From Saussurea involucrata (Eukaryota > Streptophyta > Magnoliopsida > Asterales > Asteraceae), in the NCBI GenBank assembly GCA_033807775.1, contig CM066314.1, positions 91,924,929-91,988,928 on the forward strand: a stretch of DNA of 64,000 nucleotides, in the 5' to 3' direction. The notes beneath the pieces are model-generated. The model saw nothing but the letters and a program-made list of their open reading frames with translations. It did not search any database and was not told the DNA's origin. Below, one piece after another: positions 11,625 through 22,477 of this stretch. The first letter of the stretch is position 1, and each line of letters begins with the position of its first letter. Position numbers and translations under genes: made by a program.

Positions 11625-11996
11625 GCAGTATTAACAACGTAAGCAGTATTAACTACTGAGCAGTATTAACTGCAAGGCAGTATTAACTACACAGCAGTAG
11701 TAACTACCAAGCAGTATTAACTACCTAGCAGTATTAACTACCGAGCAGTATTAACTGCACAAGCAGTATTAACTGCACAAGCAGTATTAACTGCTGAGCA
11801 GTATTAACTACATAAGCAGTATTAACTACTGAGCAGTATTAACTGCAAGCAGTATTAACTACACAGCAGTAGTAACTACCAAGCAGTATTAACTACCTAG
11901 CAGTATTAACTACCGAGCAGTATTAACTGCAAGCAGTATTAACTGCACAAGCAGTATTAACTGCACAAGCAGTATTAACTGCTGAGCAGTATTAAC
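11625..11996 (-). repeat. Tandem array of 22 GCAGTATTAAC motifs in element C
   Basis: Twenty-two copies of GCAGTATTAAC (two as GCAGTAGTAAC) in 372 bp, all in one orientation, spaced about 15-18 bp by short spacers such as TGC, TAC and CACAA. A higher-order duplication of about 175 bp is visible (compare 11655-11800 with 11830-11960). The same motif fills the LTRs of this element. It lies exactly where pol has been deleted, just upstream of ORF2. Confidence 0.95.
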
Positions 11997-12235
11997 TCTG
12001 CACTTTGCATTACTAGTCAAATCCTCAAATGTCATCTTACCTTCTGACATATCACCTTTACCACTTCTCTTACCTTCTGCAGGATTGTTTCCAAAAGTAA
12101 CATGTCCTCCATCAATTCATTTGAAATTCTTGAGGCAGGCCATGTTACCTGTCATGTGCCTGGAGCAACCACTATCAACATGTCAAATGCTCTTCCCCTT
12201 GAGCTGTTGGTTGCCCTGCACATCTGATAAATCTA
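11997..12235 (-). pseudogene. Element C protease stub
   Basis: Contains the copia aspartic protease start, DSGCSRHMTGN (about 12142-12175), followed by a stop and then a VTFGN-like stretch. The reading is not in frame with gag. Everything from mid-protease to the end of RNase H is missing, so the deletion junction lies at about 11997-12010, against the motif array. Confidence 0.85.
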
Positions 12236-14812
12236 TTAGTTTTTGTTAGGGACCCAAGCCATAGTGGTCTTGGGTCTCCCTTGATCATCAAAATACTTAC
12301 ATTCTGTTTTGATGAGCTTGTCAAAGTGAGGAACATCAGTGCTTGAGTACTTTGTTTTTATGATAGGTCTAGAAGCAGTACTAGCTGATGCAGAAGTACT
12401 AACTTTGTTAGCATCCCTAACACTGCTTCCAGAAGTACTAGCCTTCTCAGCAGTATTAACTAACTTAGCAGTACTAACACTAGAAGCAGTATTAATTGTT
12501 GAAGAGGTATTAACTGTGTTAGCAGTACTAACACTGCTAGCAACATTATTGCTTCCTGCAGTACTGACATTGTTAGCAGTACTAACTGAGTTGGTAGTAT
12601 TATCATTAGTACCTTTAGGCATCCATACTCTAACACTTTCTGTTTCTGCCTTTTACATGTGGCTTTTGGGTTTATCTTGTTTCTTTGCCACATTTTTCTT
12701 TGCAAGCTTTTTATAGCCACCATTCTTTCTGTAACCACCAGGTTTTTGAAAAGATCTTTGAGCATTAAACCTTTGGTTAACAGGATTGAAATAACAGTGT
12801 TTGGCTAAATGATTTAGCTTACCACAGATGAAACAAGGTTTTGGCCTGTTAATTATGTTCAGATCAACTCCTTGTCTCATAGCCCACTGGTTATTCCAGT
12901 TCCTTTGATTTCCCCTCTGATTATCATGTTTTTGAGGCTTGTTCTCTTTAGATTTCCTGCAAGAACACTGTTTACGGATATTGGAGTTCACAACTTTGGG
13001 CTGTGTGTAATGAACTCCCTTTTTCTCTTCAGTCCTTTTGATCTCAGTGTTCTTGACACATGGACTTTCACATTCCTCATCAGAGTCTACTTTGTCAGTC
13101 TCATCCTCAACAACTATTTCTTTTTCACAAGGATCTATATTAATCTTTAATTCAGGTTCCTTCCTATCCTTGGTCTCTAACAAATCAGACTTAGGAGGTA
13201 TGTAGTTGTTATTGTAGGGTGGAGGTGTGGTATTGTACCCTATCCCTACTTTCATCTTGTCATGGATTTGAGCTTTAATGATGGTGTCCATGGTTTTAGA
13301 AGCACAGGTAAACTTTTCAACATCAAGTTTAACCTTTTTAAGCTCTTCTTTTAACTTCTCATTCTCCTCCCCAGACACTTTCAGCTTAATCTCATACTCA
13401 TTCTTCTCCCACTTCCAATAGTTAGTATCATAGGAGTGTTGAAGTTCATTAGCTTGAAAAGCTCTAATTTGTTCCTCAAACCTTTCTACAATCCTAACAT
13501 AATCTTTCACATCTTTCTCTAGCCTCTTAAGGTTATCACACATACCCTGATTGTGATCCCTATATATTTTAACAGCATCAATGCAAGCTTGAGAACAGAG
13601 TTTAGATTGTACCTCAGTAGGAATATCAGATACTTCTGCCATAAGAGCTTGATTCTGACAGGCTTCCTCAGCTTGATCACTCCAATCAAATCCCATTCCT
13701 TGTTGAGAAACAAGGGCTTGAGAGGAGCTTCTGTTTTGGTTTCCATTTGGAGCCTGTTGATTTGATCCTCCACTTCTGCATTCTCTGGCAAAGTGTCCCA
13801 TCTTGTGACACTTATAACACTCAACCTTGGACTTGTCAAAGCCTGCACCATCTTCTCTTCTCTGGGAAAAGTTGTTTCTCCCAGTCCTTTTGATGAATTT
13901 ATTCACCCTCATTGATAGCATAGCCATCTGCCATTTGATGTCCATCTCTTCCAGATCATCAGCATTAATCTGCTCTAAATCATCATTGATTAGAGAAGAG
14001 TGAACATGACTAGAAAAGAATGCTTCTAGTACAGAATCTGTAGTCTTCTCTTGATTAGTTCCACCAGCAGCATTAACAGAACCTGCAGTATTAACAGAAT
14101 CAGGATTAGCAGCATTATCAGAGGATGAAGATAATAAAGCAGCATTATAAACAAATCCAGATGGCCTTTTCTTGGCTTCAACTTCAGCCTCAAATACTCT
14201 CAGATCATTGTAGAGGTCATCTAGCTCTTTGTCCTCCAATTGGTCATTCTGTCTGAATGAGACTGTGTACATGGTCCATTCTTCTCCCAATGATCTAAGG
14301 AACTTTCTATTGACATCATCAGCATCCATGTGTACACCCACAGTTGCTAATTCTCCAATCAACTTGTTAAATCTGTCAAAAGTTTGAGTCATAGACTCAT
14401 TCTTTGCAGACATGAAGTTCTCATATTGTTGCCTGAGAATAGCCTTTTGATTTCTCTTTGTGCTCTTTGTGCCAGTAAATCTTTTCTCCAGAGCATTCCA
14501 CAACATCTATGCATCTGTGCAGTGTTGAAATTGATGTTGGTACTCATTAGGAATAGCCAAAAGCAGAGTGCTTAAGGCCTTCATCTCTGTTTGTCTGACT
14601 TTCTTTTCAGCATCTGTCTTGGGAGGAGGTCTCTTTCCATCTGCTCCAATCTTTCCTTCATTACATGGGCCATTTTCTATGATGTCCCATATTGCATAAT
14701 CAGTAAGAAGAATGTACTGCTTGATTCTCAGTTTCCACATGTCAAACTCATTGGGTTTGAGCATGGGAACCTTTGAAACAAGAGTACTGTGAGAATCCAT
14801 TGAATTGTCCAT
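12236..14812 (-). pseudogene. Element C gag, one long frame with two nonsense codons
   Basis: Start taken at 14812 (MDNSMDSHS), just inside the primer-binding site. One frame of about 859 codons is interrupted only by a TAG at 14507 and a TAA at 12653. Features in order: the copia gag (UBN2-like) domain with FDMWKLRIKQYI and YENFMSAKNESMTQTFDRFNKL; a CCHC knuckle CYKCHKMGHFAREC (13777-13819); a coiled-coil region; a second knuckle CFICGKLNHLAKHC (12794-12835); and a Ser/Thr/Asn/Ala tail with repeated VNTA and VSTA units encoded by the family DNA motif. It ends WVPNKN-stop, directly before a splice-acceptor-like sequence. Confidence 0.88.
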
Positions 14813-14830
14813 AGCTTCTAAGATACCAAT

Positions 14831-14842
14831 GCTCTGATACCA
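14831..14842 (-). other. Element C primer-binding site
   Basis: TGGTATCAGAGC on the minus strand, two bases inside the 5' LTR. It is complementary to the 3' end of plant initiator Met-tRNA. Confidence 0.95.
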
Positions 14843-14844
14843 CT

Positions 14845-15538
14845 TGTCAGGATCGATTCTTAACAAGAATTAAACTTCTTAGAAACAGAATTTAGAGAAT
14901 CTTGCGGAATAGAACTCTAAATCAATTAAAGAACAATCAATAGAATTCAATACACTGTATATATCAAACTGTATTACTCACAAGTTTTACACCAAACCTC
15001 AATCTTGTTGAACAGGCTCAACAAGACGACTTCTACTTCTCTAGAAATAGGGTTCTTACACCTTGAGGTTAATTCACTCTTGAATGAATATCGAATTCTA
15101 TATCACACGTATATCTTCTGTCTTTACTAATAGCTATCTATCAATACTATTTATACAAAAGTAATTACAAGATAACTATCAAAAGTAAATTGATCTTCTG
15201 AATCTTCGTTAAACATATCTTGATCAATTCCTTCTTTGTCTCCAAAAGTATCGCATACCAAACTTATCAAGTCAGCAGTATTAACAATGATTTGGCTCAG
15301 CAGCATTAACGATCTTCAGCAGCATTAACCTTCACAGTCTTCAAGCAGTAGTAACTCAGCTCAGCAGCACTAACCATGTCTAGCAGTAGTAATTTGGTCT
15401 AGCAGTACTAACAGTGTCTAGCAGTAGTAACTTCGTCTAGCAGTAGTAACCTTGACTAGCAGTAGTAACGAAGAACTGGCAGTAGTAACATTGTCTTGGC
15501 AGTACTAACCATACTTAGCATATCTTCAGTTCCCAACA
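14845..15538 (-). repeat. Element C 5' LTR
   Basis: Partner of 7973-8666, same length. TATAAATA (minus strand) at 15148-15155 is the likely core promoter. The twelve motif copies at about 15271-15512 lie upstream of it in element orientation (U3), the position of enhancers. Confidence 0.97.
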
Positions 15539-15543
15539 TTAAG

Positions 15544-16343
15544 TACAAAAGTGACCCTATCATGCCTCTGTAGTGCTTGACATCTGTTGGTTCACCCTTA
15601 AGATCTAAGTCAAGTTTAACTCCAGTGGCAATAGGAGTTTTCATTGGTTTTGAATCATTGAGCTTATATTTCTTCAACATGTCAGAGATGTACTTGGACT
15701 GACTTATAAAAGTCCCTCTGTCAGATTGTTTAACTTGTAAACCAAGGAAGAACGAAAGTTCTCCCATCATGCTCATTTTAAATTCACTTTTCATTAAACT
15801 CTCAAACTTGACACAATACTCTTGCCGTGTAGACCCGAAAATAATATCATCAACATATATTTGTACCAGAAGTATATCATTCTTATACCTCCTAAAGAAT
15901 AGAGTTTTATCGACGGTACCTTTCTCGAAGTGATTGATCAACAAAAATTTGGACAAAGTTTCATACCAGGCTCTGGGAGCTTGCTTAAGGCCGTAGAGAA
16001 CTTTGTCTAACTTATAGACATGGTCTGGAAACTCAGAACATTCAAAACCAGGTGGTTGCTGGACATAAACTTCCTCTTGTAGTTTGCCATTCAGAAAGGC
16101 AGACTTGACGTCCATTTGGTAGACCTTGAAACCCTTATGAGCAGCATAGGCTAAAAAGATTCTGATGGCTTTTAGCCTAGCCACATGAGCAAAGGTTTTG
16201 TCATAATCAATGCCTTCTTCCTGTCTGTATCCCTTTGCAACCAGACGGGCTTTGTTTCTGATGATTATCCCATCTTCATTCTTTTTGTTTCTAAACACCC
16301 ACTTGGTTCCAATGGCCGCTTTGCCTTTTGGGAGTGGAACCAA
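15544..16343 (-). pseudogene. Element B reverse transcriptase domain
   Basis: Copia [48 protein letters not shown], and the catalytic [11 protein letters not shown] around 15840-15870. A TAG just upstream (16344-16346, where a Trp codon is expected after NKV) separates it from the integrase part. The frame continues past the C insertion into the RNase H at 7384-7967. Confidence 0.92.
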
Positions 16344-16346
16344 GGA

Positions 16347-18003
16347 CTAGACTTTATTTCTTTCGAATTCCAGAAGCTCTTCTTGCATAGCTTCGATCCA
16401 ATTTGGGTCCTCTAGGGCTTCAGAAACCTTCTTCGGCTCAATCATGCTTAAAATGTTTACAAAGAAAGCTTCATTGATTGTGGCCGATCTAGTCTTCACA
16501 CCATCTTCAGCAGCACCAATAATCAGATGATGAGGGTGATCCTTTGTCCATCGCGTCATGGGAGCATGGACAATAGGTGGGGTTTGTGCTTCTGATGGGA
16601 AAAGACGAACTTCAGCGTCAGATCTCTGTAGGTTGGGACCAGGGCTCTGTGGCATACAGCTCTGAAGAGTGGCCTCATTGCTCTGAGAGTTATTAACAGG
16701 GCTTTGTGAAGATGGACATTCAAATAAGGAGTTTCTGCCAATATTAGTCAGCAGAGGTGATGATGGCTCTTGTTCAGGTTCTGTCTCGCTCTGATGTGGT
16801 TCCTCATTTCTCTGAATCACTCCTGTAGACAGAGAAGTAGATGGTGAAATATTTGAGGGGCCAGTAAGAGTTGTACCTGTCAGATTTTGTTCTGTTGAGT
16901 TCTGAGCTTGATCTCCTCTGTTGACGTTATCCGAGGAATCATCATCATTGAAAAAGTCGTTGAACATAAGATTTATATTTTCTTCCCTTGTCTTTGAAGA
17001 ACTTGTCTTCTTCTGCTCTGTATGTGTCCCCTCTGTTGATTTTCGATCAGAGAATCTTGATGTACTTTCATCAAAGGACACATTTACACTTTCTTGAATG
17101 ACCCGACATCTGGAGTTGTAGACTCTGTAGGCTTTAGAGGTTAAGGAATAACCAATAAAGATTCCTTCGTCTGCTTTCTTATCAAACTTTCCCAGTTGAT
17201 CTCTGTCATTCAATATGTAACATTTGCAGCCAAAAACATGAAAGAATTTCACATTTGGTCTTCTGTTGTTGATGAGTTCATAAGGAGTCTTCTTAAGTCT
17301 TTTCACTATTACAGCTCTGTTTTGGGTAAAACATGCTGTTGAGACTGCTTCTGCCCAGAAGTTCATTGGAGGGACAGAGCCAGCTAACATGGTTCTGGCG
17401 GCTTCTACCAGAGGTCTGTTCTTTCTCTCCACAACTCCATTTTTGTTGTGGACTTCTTGCTGCTGAGAAGTTTTGGGAAATACCTTCCTCTGTTAGGTAG
17501 GCGTCAATTTTGGCATTCTTGAATTCTGTCCCATTATCACTTCTCAACTTCTGTACCTTCAGATCTAACAGAACATGTATCCTTTTCAACAAACTTATCA
17601 GAATCTCTGGGACATCAGATTTTAGTCTGATGAACTCAATCCAGGTATATCGAGAAAATTCATAAATTAAAACAAGAATATACTTCTTGCCCGACAGACT
17701 TTGCACAGAGATTGGACCACAGAGATCCACATGAAGCATATGCAAAGGTCTGGGACAACTATGATCACTCTTTGTTCTGTGTGAAGATCTTTTCATCTTA
17801 CCCAACTCACAAGCAGAACAGAGATGGTCTTTGTCAAACTTCAGAGAAGGAAGTTCTTTTACTAACTTTAGTTTCACGAGCTTATCAAGATTTTGAAAGT
17901 TCAAATGGGCAAATCTTTTATGCCAGAGCCAGGCATCTTCATTTTTCAAAGACACTAAACAGAGTTTCTCTGTTGTAGAGTTTTGGTTTGGTTTAAAATT
18001 CAT
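16347..18003 (-). pseudogene. Element B integrase, frameshifted
   Basis: Two overlapping open frames (17293-18003 and 16347-17432) together encode the HHCC zinc region (WLWHKRFAHLNF and CSACELGKMK), the core with DLCGPISVQ and SDNGTEFKN, and the IFIGYSLTSKAYRVYN region. A frameshift at about 17400-17460 falls in the PQQNGVVERKNR motif with the third catalytic acid. VLIDEF has become VLIYEF. A low-complexity linker to RT follows. Confidence 0.9.
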
Positions 18004-18039
18004 CTTATAAAGATTGCCTTTTCTGTCGGCTCTTAAAAG

Positions 18040-18348
18040 TTATTGACCAGACTCTGAAAGTAACAATGAACAATACTTCTTCCTGAAATTGACGTCGAAC
18101 CCGTGATCACAGAGTTGACTAATACTAAGAAGATTATGGTTTAATCCTTCAACATAAGCAACCTCAGAAACTGAAACATCACCATTTACTAAAGTACCAT
18201 AACCCTTAATCTGTCCGCCATTGTCTCCTCCGAAGGTTACTGCACTTCCCATCTTGTTCTTAAAAGAAGTTAACTGCTCCTTATTCCCCGTCATGTGCCT
18301 GGAGCATCCAGAATCCAAATACCAGATCTGCACATGAGGTTTCTGCAA
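18040..18348 (-). pseudogene. Element B protease domain
   Basis: Aspartic protease start WYLDSGCSRHMTGN followed by VTFGGDNGG and LLSISQLCD. It is in the same frame as the gag C-terminus, separated only by the TAA at 18355-18357 and a pyrimidine-rich TCTGTCTTGCAG. Confidence 0.88.
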
Positions 18349-18354
18349 GACAGA

Positions 18355-21300
18355 TTAATTCCTTTTAGGTACCCACTGCATAATGGGTCCTTTCTTGTTA
18401 GGCTTTGGTGGATTAACAGACTTTCCTTGGGATTTTTCATACTGAGATGGTGTGCCAGAGGTTTTCCTCTGTGTATTCTGAACAGTCTTAAGATTTTTCT
18501 TTTGAACCGACTTATTCAGAACACAGTGGGGACCATTCAGATGGTTTTGCAATTTAAGTAACAGCTGAATGCAATTGCAGTTTATGGAGCATGACTGATG
18601 CACATTGTTTTTATTAGAAAGCTGTTTGAATGGTGCTTGATTTTGAAAGGTTTTAGGACCAGATGTCTTTGCATACAATCTGTCCTGATTTTGTTTCTTT
18701 GAAACAGACTCTGTTGACATGAAGTTCTTTGGATTTGACTCTTTTGACCAGACATAATTTCCTCTTTGATTTACACCAGAATTTGGAATAGATCTGTTGT
18801 TTGCTATCCATTTCCCTTCTGTTCTGGTGTGAACTTTACTGGTTTGAATACAAGAGGAACATTTGGGTTTACAGAAACACTTTTGTTTTTCTCTCTCTTC
18901 TCCACTTCTACTGCATTAGAAGCAAGAATCTTGAAACCTTTGTTGTTAAACTCAGTTACCGGTATAAATCTTGATTGTTTCTTAAAGAAAGAAACATCCT
19001 CTTTTAGATTAATGGATCCCATCGGTATCTTCTTTAACTTGTGTAAGATTTTCTTTTGACCACAAAATATCTGTTCATCTACTTCGGAGTCAGAGTCACA
19101 GTTAGAGGCTAGAAAGTCTTTGGCGGCTCTGTTGAAGGTATTAGGCTTGATAGGTATAACAGAGATGTTTGGCTTAACAGTTCTGAACCTTCTCAACTTG
19201 GGTTTTAAGGAATATAAAACATCATTTTCTTCGATAACTTTCAACAAATCCTCTTCGAAAGATGTTCTTATAGATTAAGAGGTAGGAGAGAAGGCTGGGG
19301 CTTCTGGATTTAGCTTGCTCTGTGGTATTTCAACAGAGGGCTCTGTCATAGAAGTAACAGACTTCTGTCCTAAGAATGAGTTGAAGTTAAAAATCTCTTT
19401 TGTATCCAAGTTCTTGACAGAGTTAGGAAGTATGATTTTAGCTCTTCCTTGATCAAGAATAAACTCTGAGGATGATTTTAAAACCTTCTTATGATCAGAG
19501 GAGTCATAGCTGACGTTCCTAAAGTTAAGATGCCTTGGTTTTGAGAAAGCATATGAGATTTTGGTTCTTTTAAAAACAGAATTACCAGATATCACGTCCT
19601 CTTGGATTTTCCCAACACAAAAGGCAGAGGACAAAGATGTCTTCTTTCTTTCGGCATAGGGAGCAAGGTCAGAGAAACCAAGACCTTGCGTATCCATCTG
19701 TGAATTTATCTTGATGTGCACATCTTGTGCATCCTGGTACTTTTTGATCTGAATTTCTTTTCTCTGTAGGGATTGATGCAGAACTTCCCTCTCTCTTTGA
19801 AAATAATCAGTTAAAGTAACAGAGTTAAGTCTCTCTGTTTCAGACTTTTTCATTTCTTCAGACTTCTTTTTCAAAGCATTTTCATTTTCTTTAATCCTAT
19901 CTGAAAACAGACTCTCTTTCCTTTTTTGCAAGATTTCTAGCTCATATTTTTCTTTGAAGATTTCTTCCTTTTCTTGTTCTAAGAGAGTTTTCTCTCTCTT
20001 GTAAAAGGACAGATCCTTCTGAGCTAGCTTTCTCAGCTCCTTTTCTTCAGAAAGTTTTTGTTTCAGAAGTTGAAATTCCTCATTCAGCATAGAAACGTGC
20101 ATTTCTAACTCTGAGTCAGACTTGGATTCAGATGAACATACCTTGGCACTGGGTCTGGTGGTCTCCAGCGCTCTGTCATGGTAAGAGCAAATGCATGAGC
20201 TAGATCTTATTCTTCTTCTGTTGTTCCCTTCGTTATCTCTGGTTCTCCGGTCATCCAGTCAACAGTATCTTCAAGGCTTTCATCATCTCTGGTTCTTGTA
20301 ATAGTCCTGGTCTTTTACCAGTTTGCCTCTATAATTAACTGAAAAGTGGCCAGGTTTGCCACATCTGAAGCAGCGTCCATCGTTTTGATTGATGGGTTGG
20401 GCAACATCGGCCTTCTGTTGTGCTGGTGGGTTTTCTCTTCTGTTTTGTGGTTGTCTCTGCTCTGTAGTAACTCTGTTGTTACTCTGTTCTGGTGCAGCAT
20501 ATCCTCTTCTGTCTTCCTTTCCATCTCTCTCAAATCTACCTCTTCTGTCAAACTTTTTGCCAAATCTCTTGTTAAATTGTTGAGTTATTAGAGCAAGAGA
20601 TTGAGCAAAAGCTTGAATCTCATCATCCTCTGATGAGCTTTCCTCTGTTTCACTTTCTACAACCAAACTTTTCTTTCCTTTCTTTTTAACGGATTTTTCT
20701 TTCTTTAGACCTTTCTATTGTGGTTTTCTTAGAATATGAAACTAGGGCTATTGGACCTGCAATGGTGGATTTGCCTTTATGTTTGACAACATCCTTCTCT
20801 TGTGCGGCCAAAGTGCCATACACATCTGTTAGAGACCATGCATCTAAGTCCTGGTTAGCTTGTAAAGACATGGACAGATTTAACCATTCATCATTCAAAC
20901 TTTTCAAAAACAGAACATTGTTATCTTCCTTCGACCTAACAACCCCACATTTTTTGCATTTGTTGATCAACACATTAAATCTGTTGTAGGTTTGTTGTAA
21001 GGTTTCCTCAGGAAGTGCTTTGAAATCGTTGAATTCATTTATACATTGGGTCCTTCTGTTCTTTTGGGTCTTGATACCACCCTCATGTTGGTTAAGAAGT
21101 TGATCCCAGATTTCCTTAGCAGTAACACATGCATCTAGTTCTTGAAATATTTCGTTTGGAATGGCCATTATCAGTAGTCTAACTGCTTTAAGATCATTTT
21201 CCATTTTTAGATTTTCCTCATAAGTAAAACCTGTGGTTTTAATCTAATAATGAGCTGCAATCTCAGCAGTAGTTCCTGTTGCGGGTACACGAGGAACAAA

Positions 21301-21516
21301 AACCATGGGTTGGAATGGTCCATCCGTGACAGATCGCATTAAGTCTTTATCCATACCATCGAAAAAGTTAACCATCATGATCTTCCACTGAGCATATTCA
21401 TCTCTCAGAAGAGTAGGAGGTTTTGTTAAAGAACCATCAGTATAGATAGCATTTATACCGTTGTTCGCTATTTTGAGAAAAACAGTGTACAATTGTTGCA
21501 AAAAGAGTTTCAACAA
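18355..21516 (-). pseudogene. Element B gag, degenerate
   Basis: Minus-strand segments 21516-21244, 21204-20686, 20666-20283, 20102-19275, 19247-18804 and 18720-18355 represent one large gag. Seen in order: SLTKPPTLLRDEYAQWKI, the UBN2-like domain, a CCHC knuckle whose last Cys is Tyr (CFRCGKPGHFSVNY, TAT at 20331-20333), an extended coiled coil (about 20100-19700), a CNC-x-PHC Cys/His cluster near the end, and the terminal WVPKRN-stop. Large coiled-coil gags are typical of Sireviruses. Confidence 0.85.
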
Positions 21517-21742
21517 GAAGACGAGTTTAAACAGTAACCAATGGAACAGTAACTTTTTAGAGAAACGTTTAAACTACACTAGAAAGCTTTAAACACAGTT
21601 ATATGAGCTATGAAAGCTTGTTTAGACTAGGATGCAGTAAAAACAGAATATATAATGAAGCTTTTAAAGGCACACAGACACAATCAACAACAGTGAGTCA
21701 ACCTTGATAGATTGGATCGTTTGGTTTAAGAAAACCAAAGAA
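21517..21742 (-). other. Element B 5' leader
   Basis: Noncoding region between the primer-binding site and the first gag segment. No ORF or repeat of note. Confidence 0.7.
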
Positions 21743-21754
21743 GCTCTGATACCA
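21743..21754 (-). other. Element B primer-binding site
   Basis: TGGTATCAGAGC on the minus strand, two bases inside the 5' LTR; complementary to plant initiator Met-tRNA. Confidence 0.95.
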
Positions 21755-21756
21755 AT

Positions 21757-22477
21757 TGTAGGTTCCCAGATTCACGTTGTATCACGTTAATGGTAAAGGA
21801 ATAGACAGCGGAAGCATATTAAGTAAAGCCATTAAAGTGAGTGATTGTGTAAACGATAAATGAACTGTGAGAATCAAATATAGAACAGTAAAATGATAAC
21901 AAGATCAGATATAAAAGCTGCTCGTATATTGATAATGAATCACACCAAGAACATGTTCAAGTGTGTTCGGAAATCTCACAGAACAACAATACCGTACGGA
22001 AGTAGTGCTTGGGATTGTAGCAGTGTGTGCTTAAACAATTGTGGAAAACTATTCTTCCTAAAGCTTACTATTGTTTGTTCCACTACCTCACTATATATAG
22101 CCCTGAAAAAGCATAGACAGTGTACTATTGTATCCTGGAATGACACGTGGAAAGTGTGTCTCCAATCTTTAGGGCATACGTGGAAAGTATGTACACGTGT
22201 CTAACACTTCGGATTTCCTACGAGACTTAGGCTGACAGAGGTCTTCACTTCACCAGAGCTCTGTTGAAAGAGCTCTGTTGGTCTTCTGTTAAGTACTTGT
22301 TCTTCTGTTGGAAGTCTTCGACGGAGCTCTGTTGAGCTCTGTTGGATCCGACAGAGCTCTGTTGAGCTATGTTGGTCTTCTTGATGAACTTCTTCCAAGT
22401 CTTCTGTCCGATCTCTGTTGGTCTTCTGACTTGAACTATTTTCAATACTTTTACATAACAAATACTTGGGGCTAACA
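21757..22477 (-). repeat. Element B 5' LTR
   Basis: 721 bp against 691 bp for the partner at 1534-2224. The length difference is mostly one extra 30-bp unit near 22345-22375 carrying CAGAGCTCTGTTGAGC. TATA-like TATATATAG (minus strand) at about 22091-22099. Ends at the target duplicate GGTAG (22478-22482). Confidence 0.97.

Larger units (their letters stand above)
7973..15538 (-). mobile_element. Element C: non-autonomous Sirevirus-type retrotransposon lacking pol but keeping ORF2
   Basis: Two 694-bp LTRs (7973-8666 and 14845-15538), perfect target duplication TTAAG (7968-7972 and 15539-15543), primer-binding site and polypurine tract. The interior holds gag (14812-12236), a protease stub (about 12235-12000), a 22-copy motif array (11996-11625) and one intact 918-codon ORF (11485-8729). 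Integrase, RT and RNase H are absent, so retrotransposition must have used enzymes from another element. The LTRs differ at about five positions by eye, making this the youngest datable insertion here. Confidence 0.97.
1534..22477 (-). mobile_element. Element B: Sirevirus-type Ty1/copia retrotransposon nested in A, interrupted by C
   Basis: Full-length element with both LTRs (1534-2224 and 21757-22477), a perfect 5-bp target duplication GGTAG (1529-1533 and 22478-22482), a primer-binding site and a polypurine tract. Minus-strand order is gag, protease, integrase, RT, RNase H, spacer, ORF2. C is inserted in the RNase H. Without C the element is about 13.4 kb. All ORFs are broken by stops or frameshifts. 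The LTRs differ by many substitutions and one 30-bp indel, so B is older than C. Confidence 0.97.

Noticed and set aside
11625..11996. CRISPR-like or centromeric satellite array
   Set aside because: Units are about 15-18 bp with 3-6 bp spacers, there is no unique spacer content, and the same motif is in the LTRs of the surrounding element. It is an internal motif array of a retrotransposon.
14831..14842. tRNA gene hint from TGGTATCAGAGC
   Set aside because: Only the 12-base primer-binding complement is present, next to an LTR; no cloverleaf surrounds it. The same holds at 21743, 31577, 34205 and 49146.
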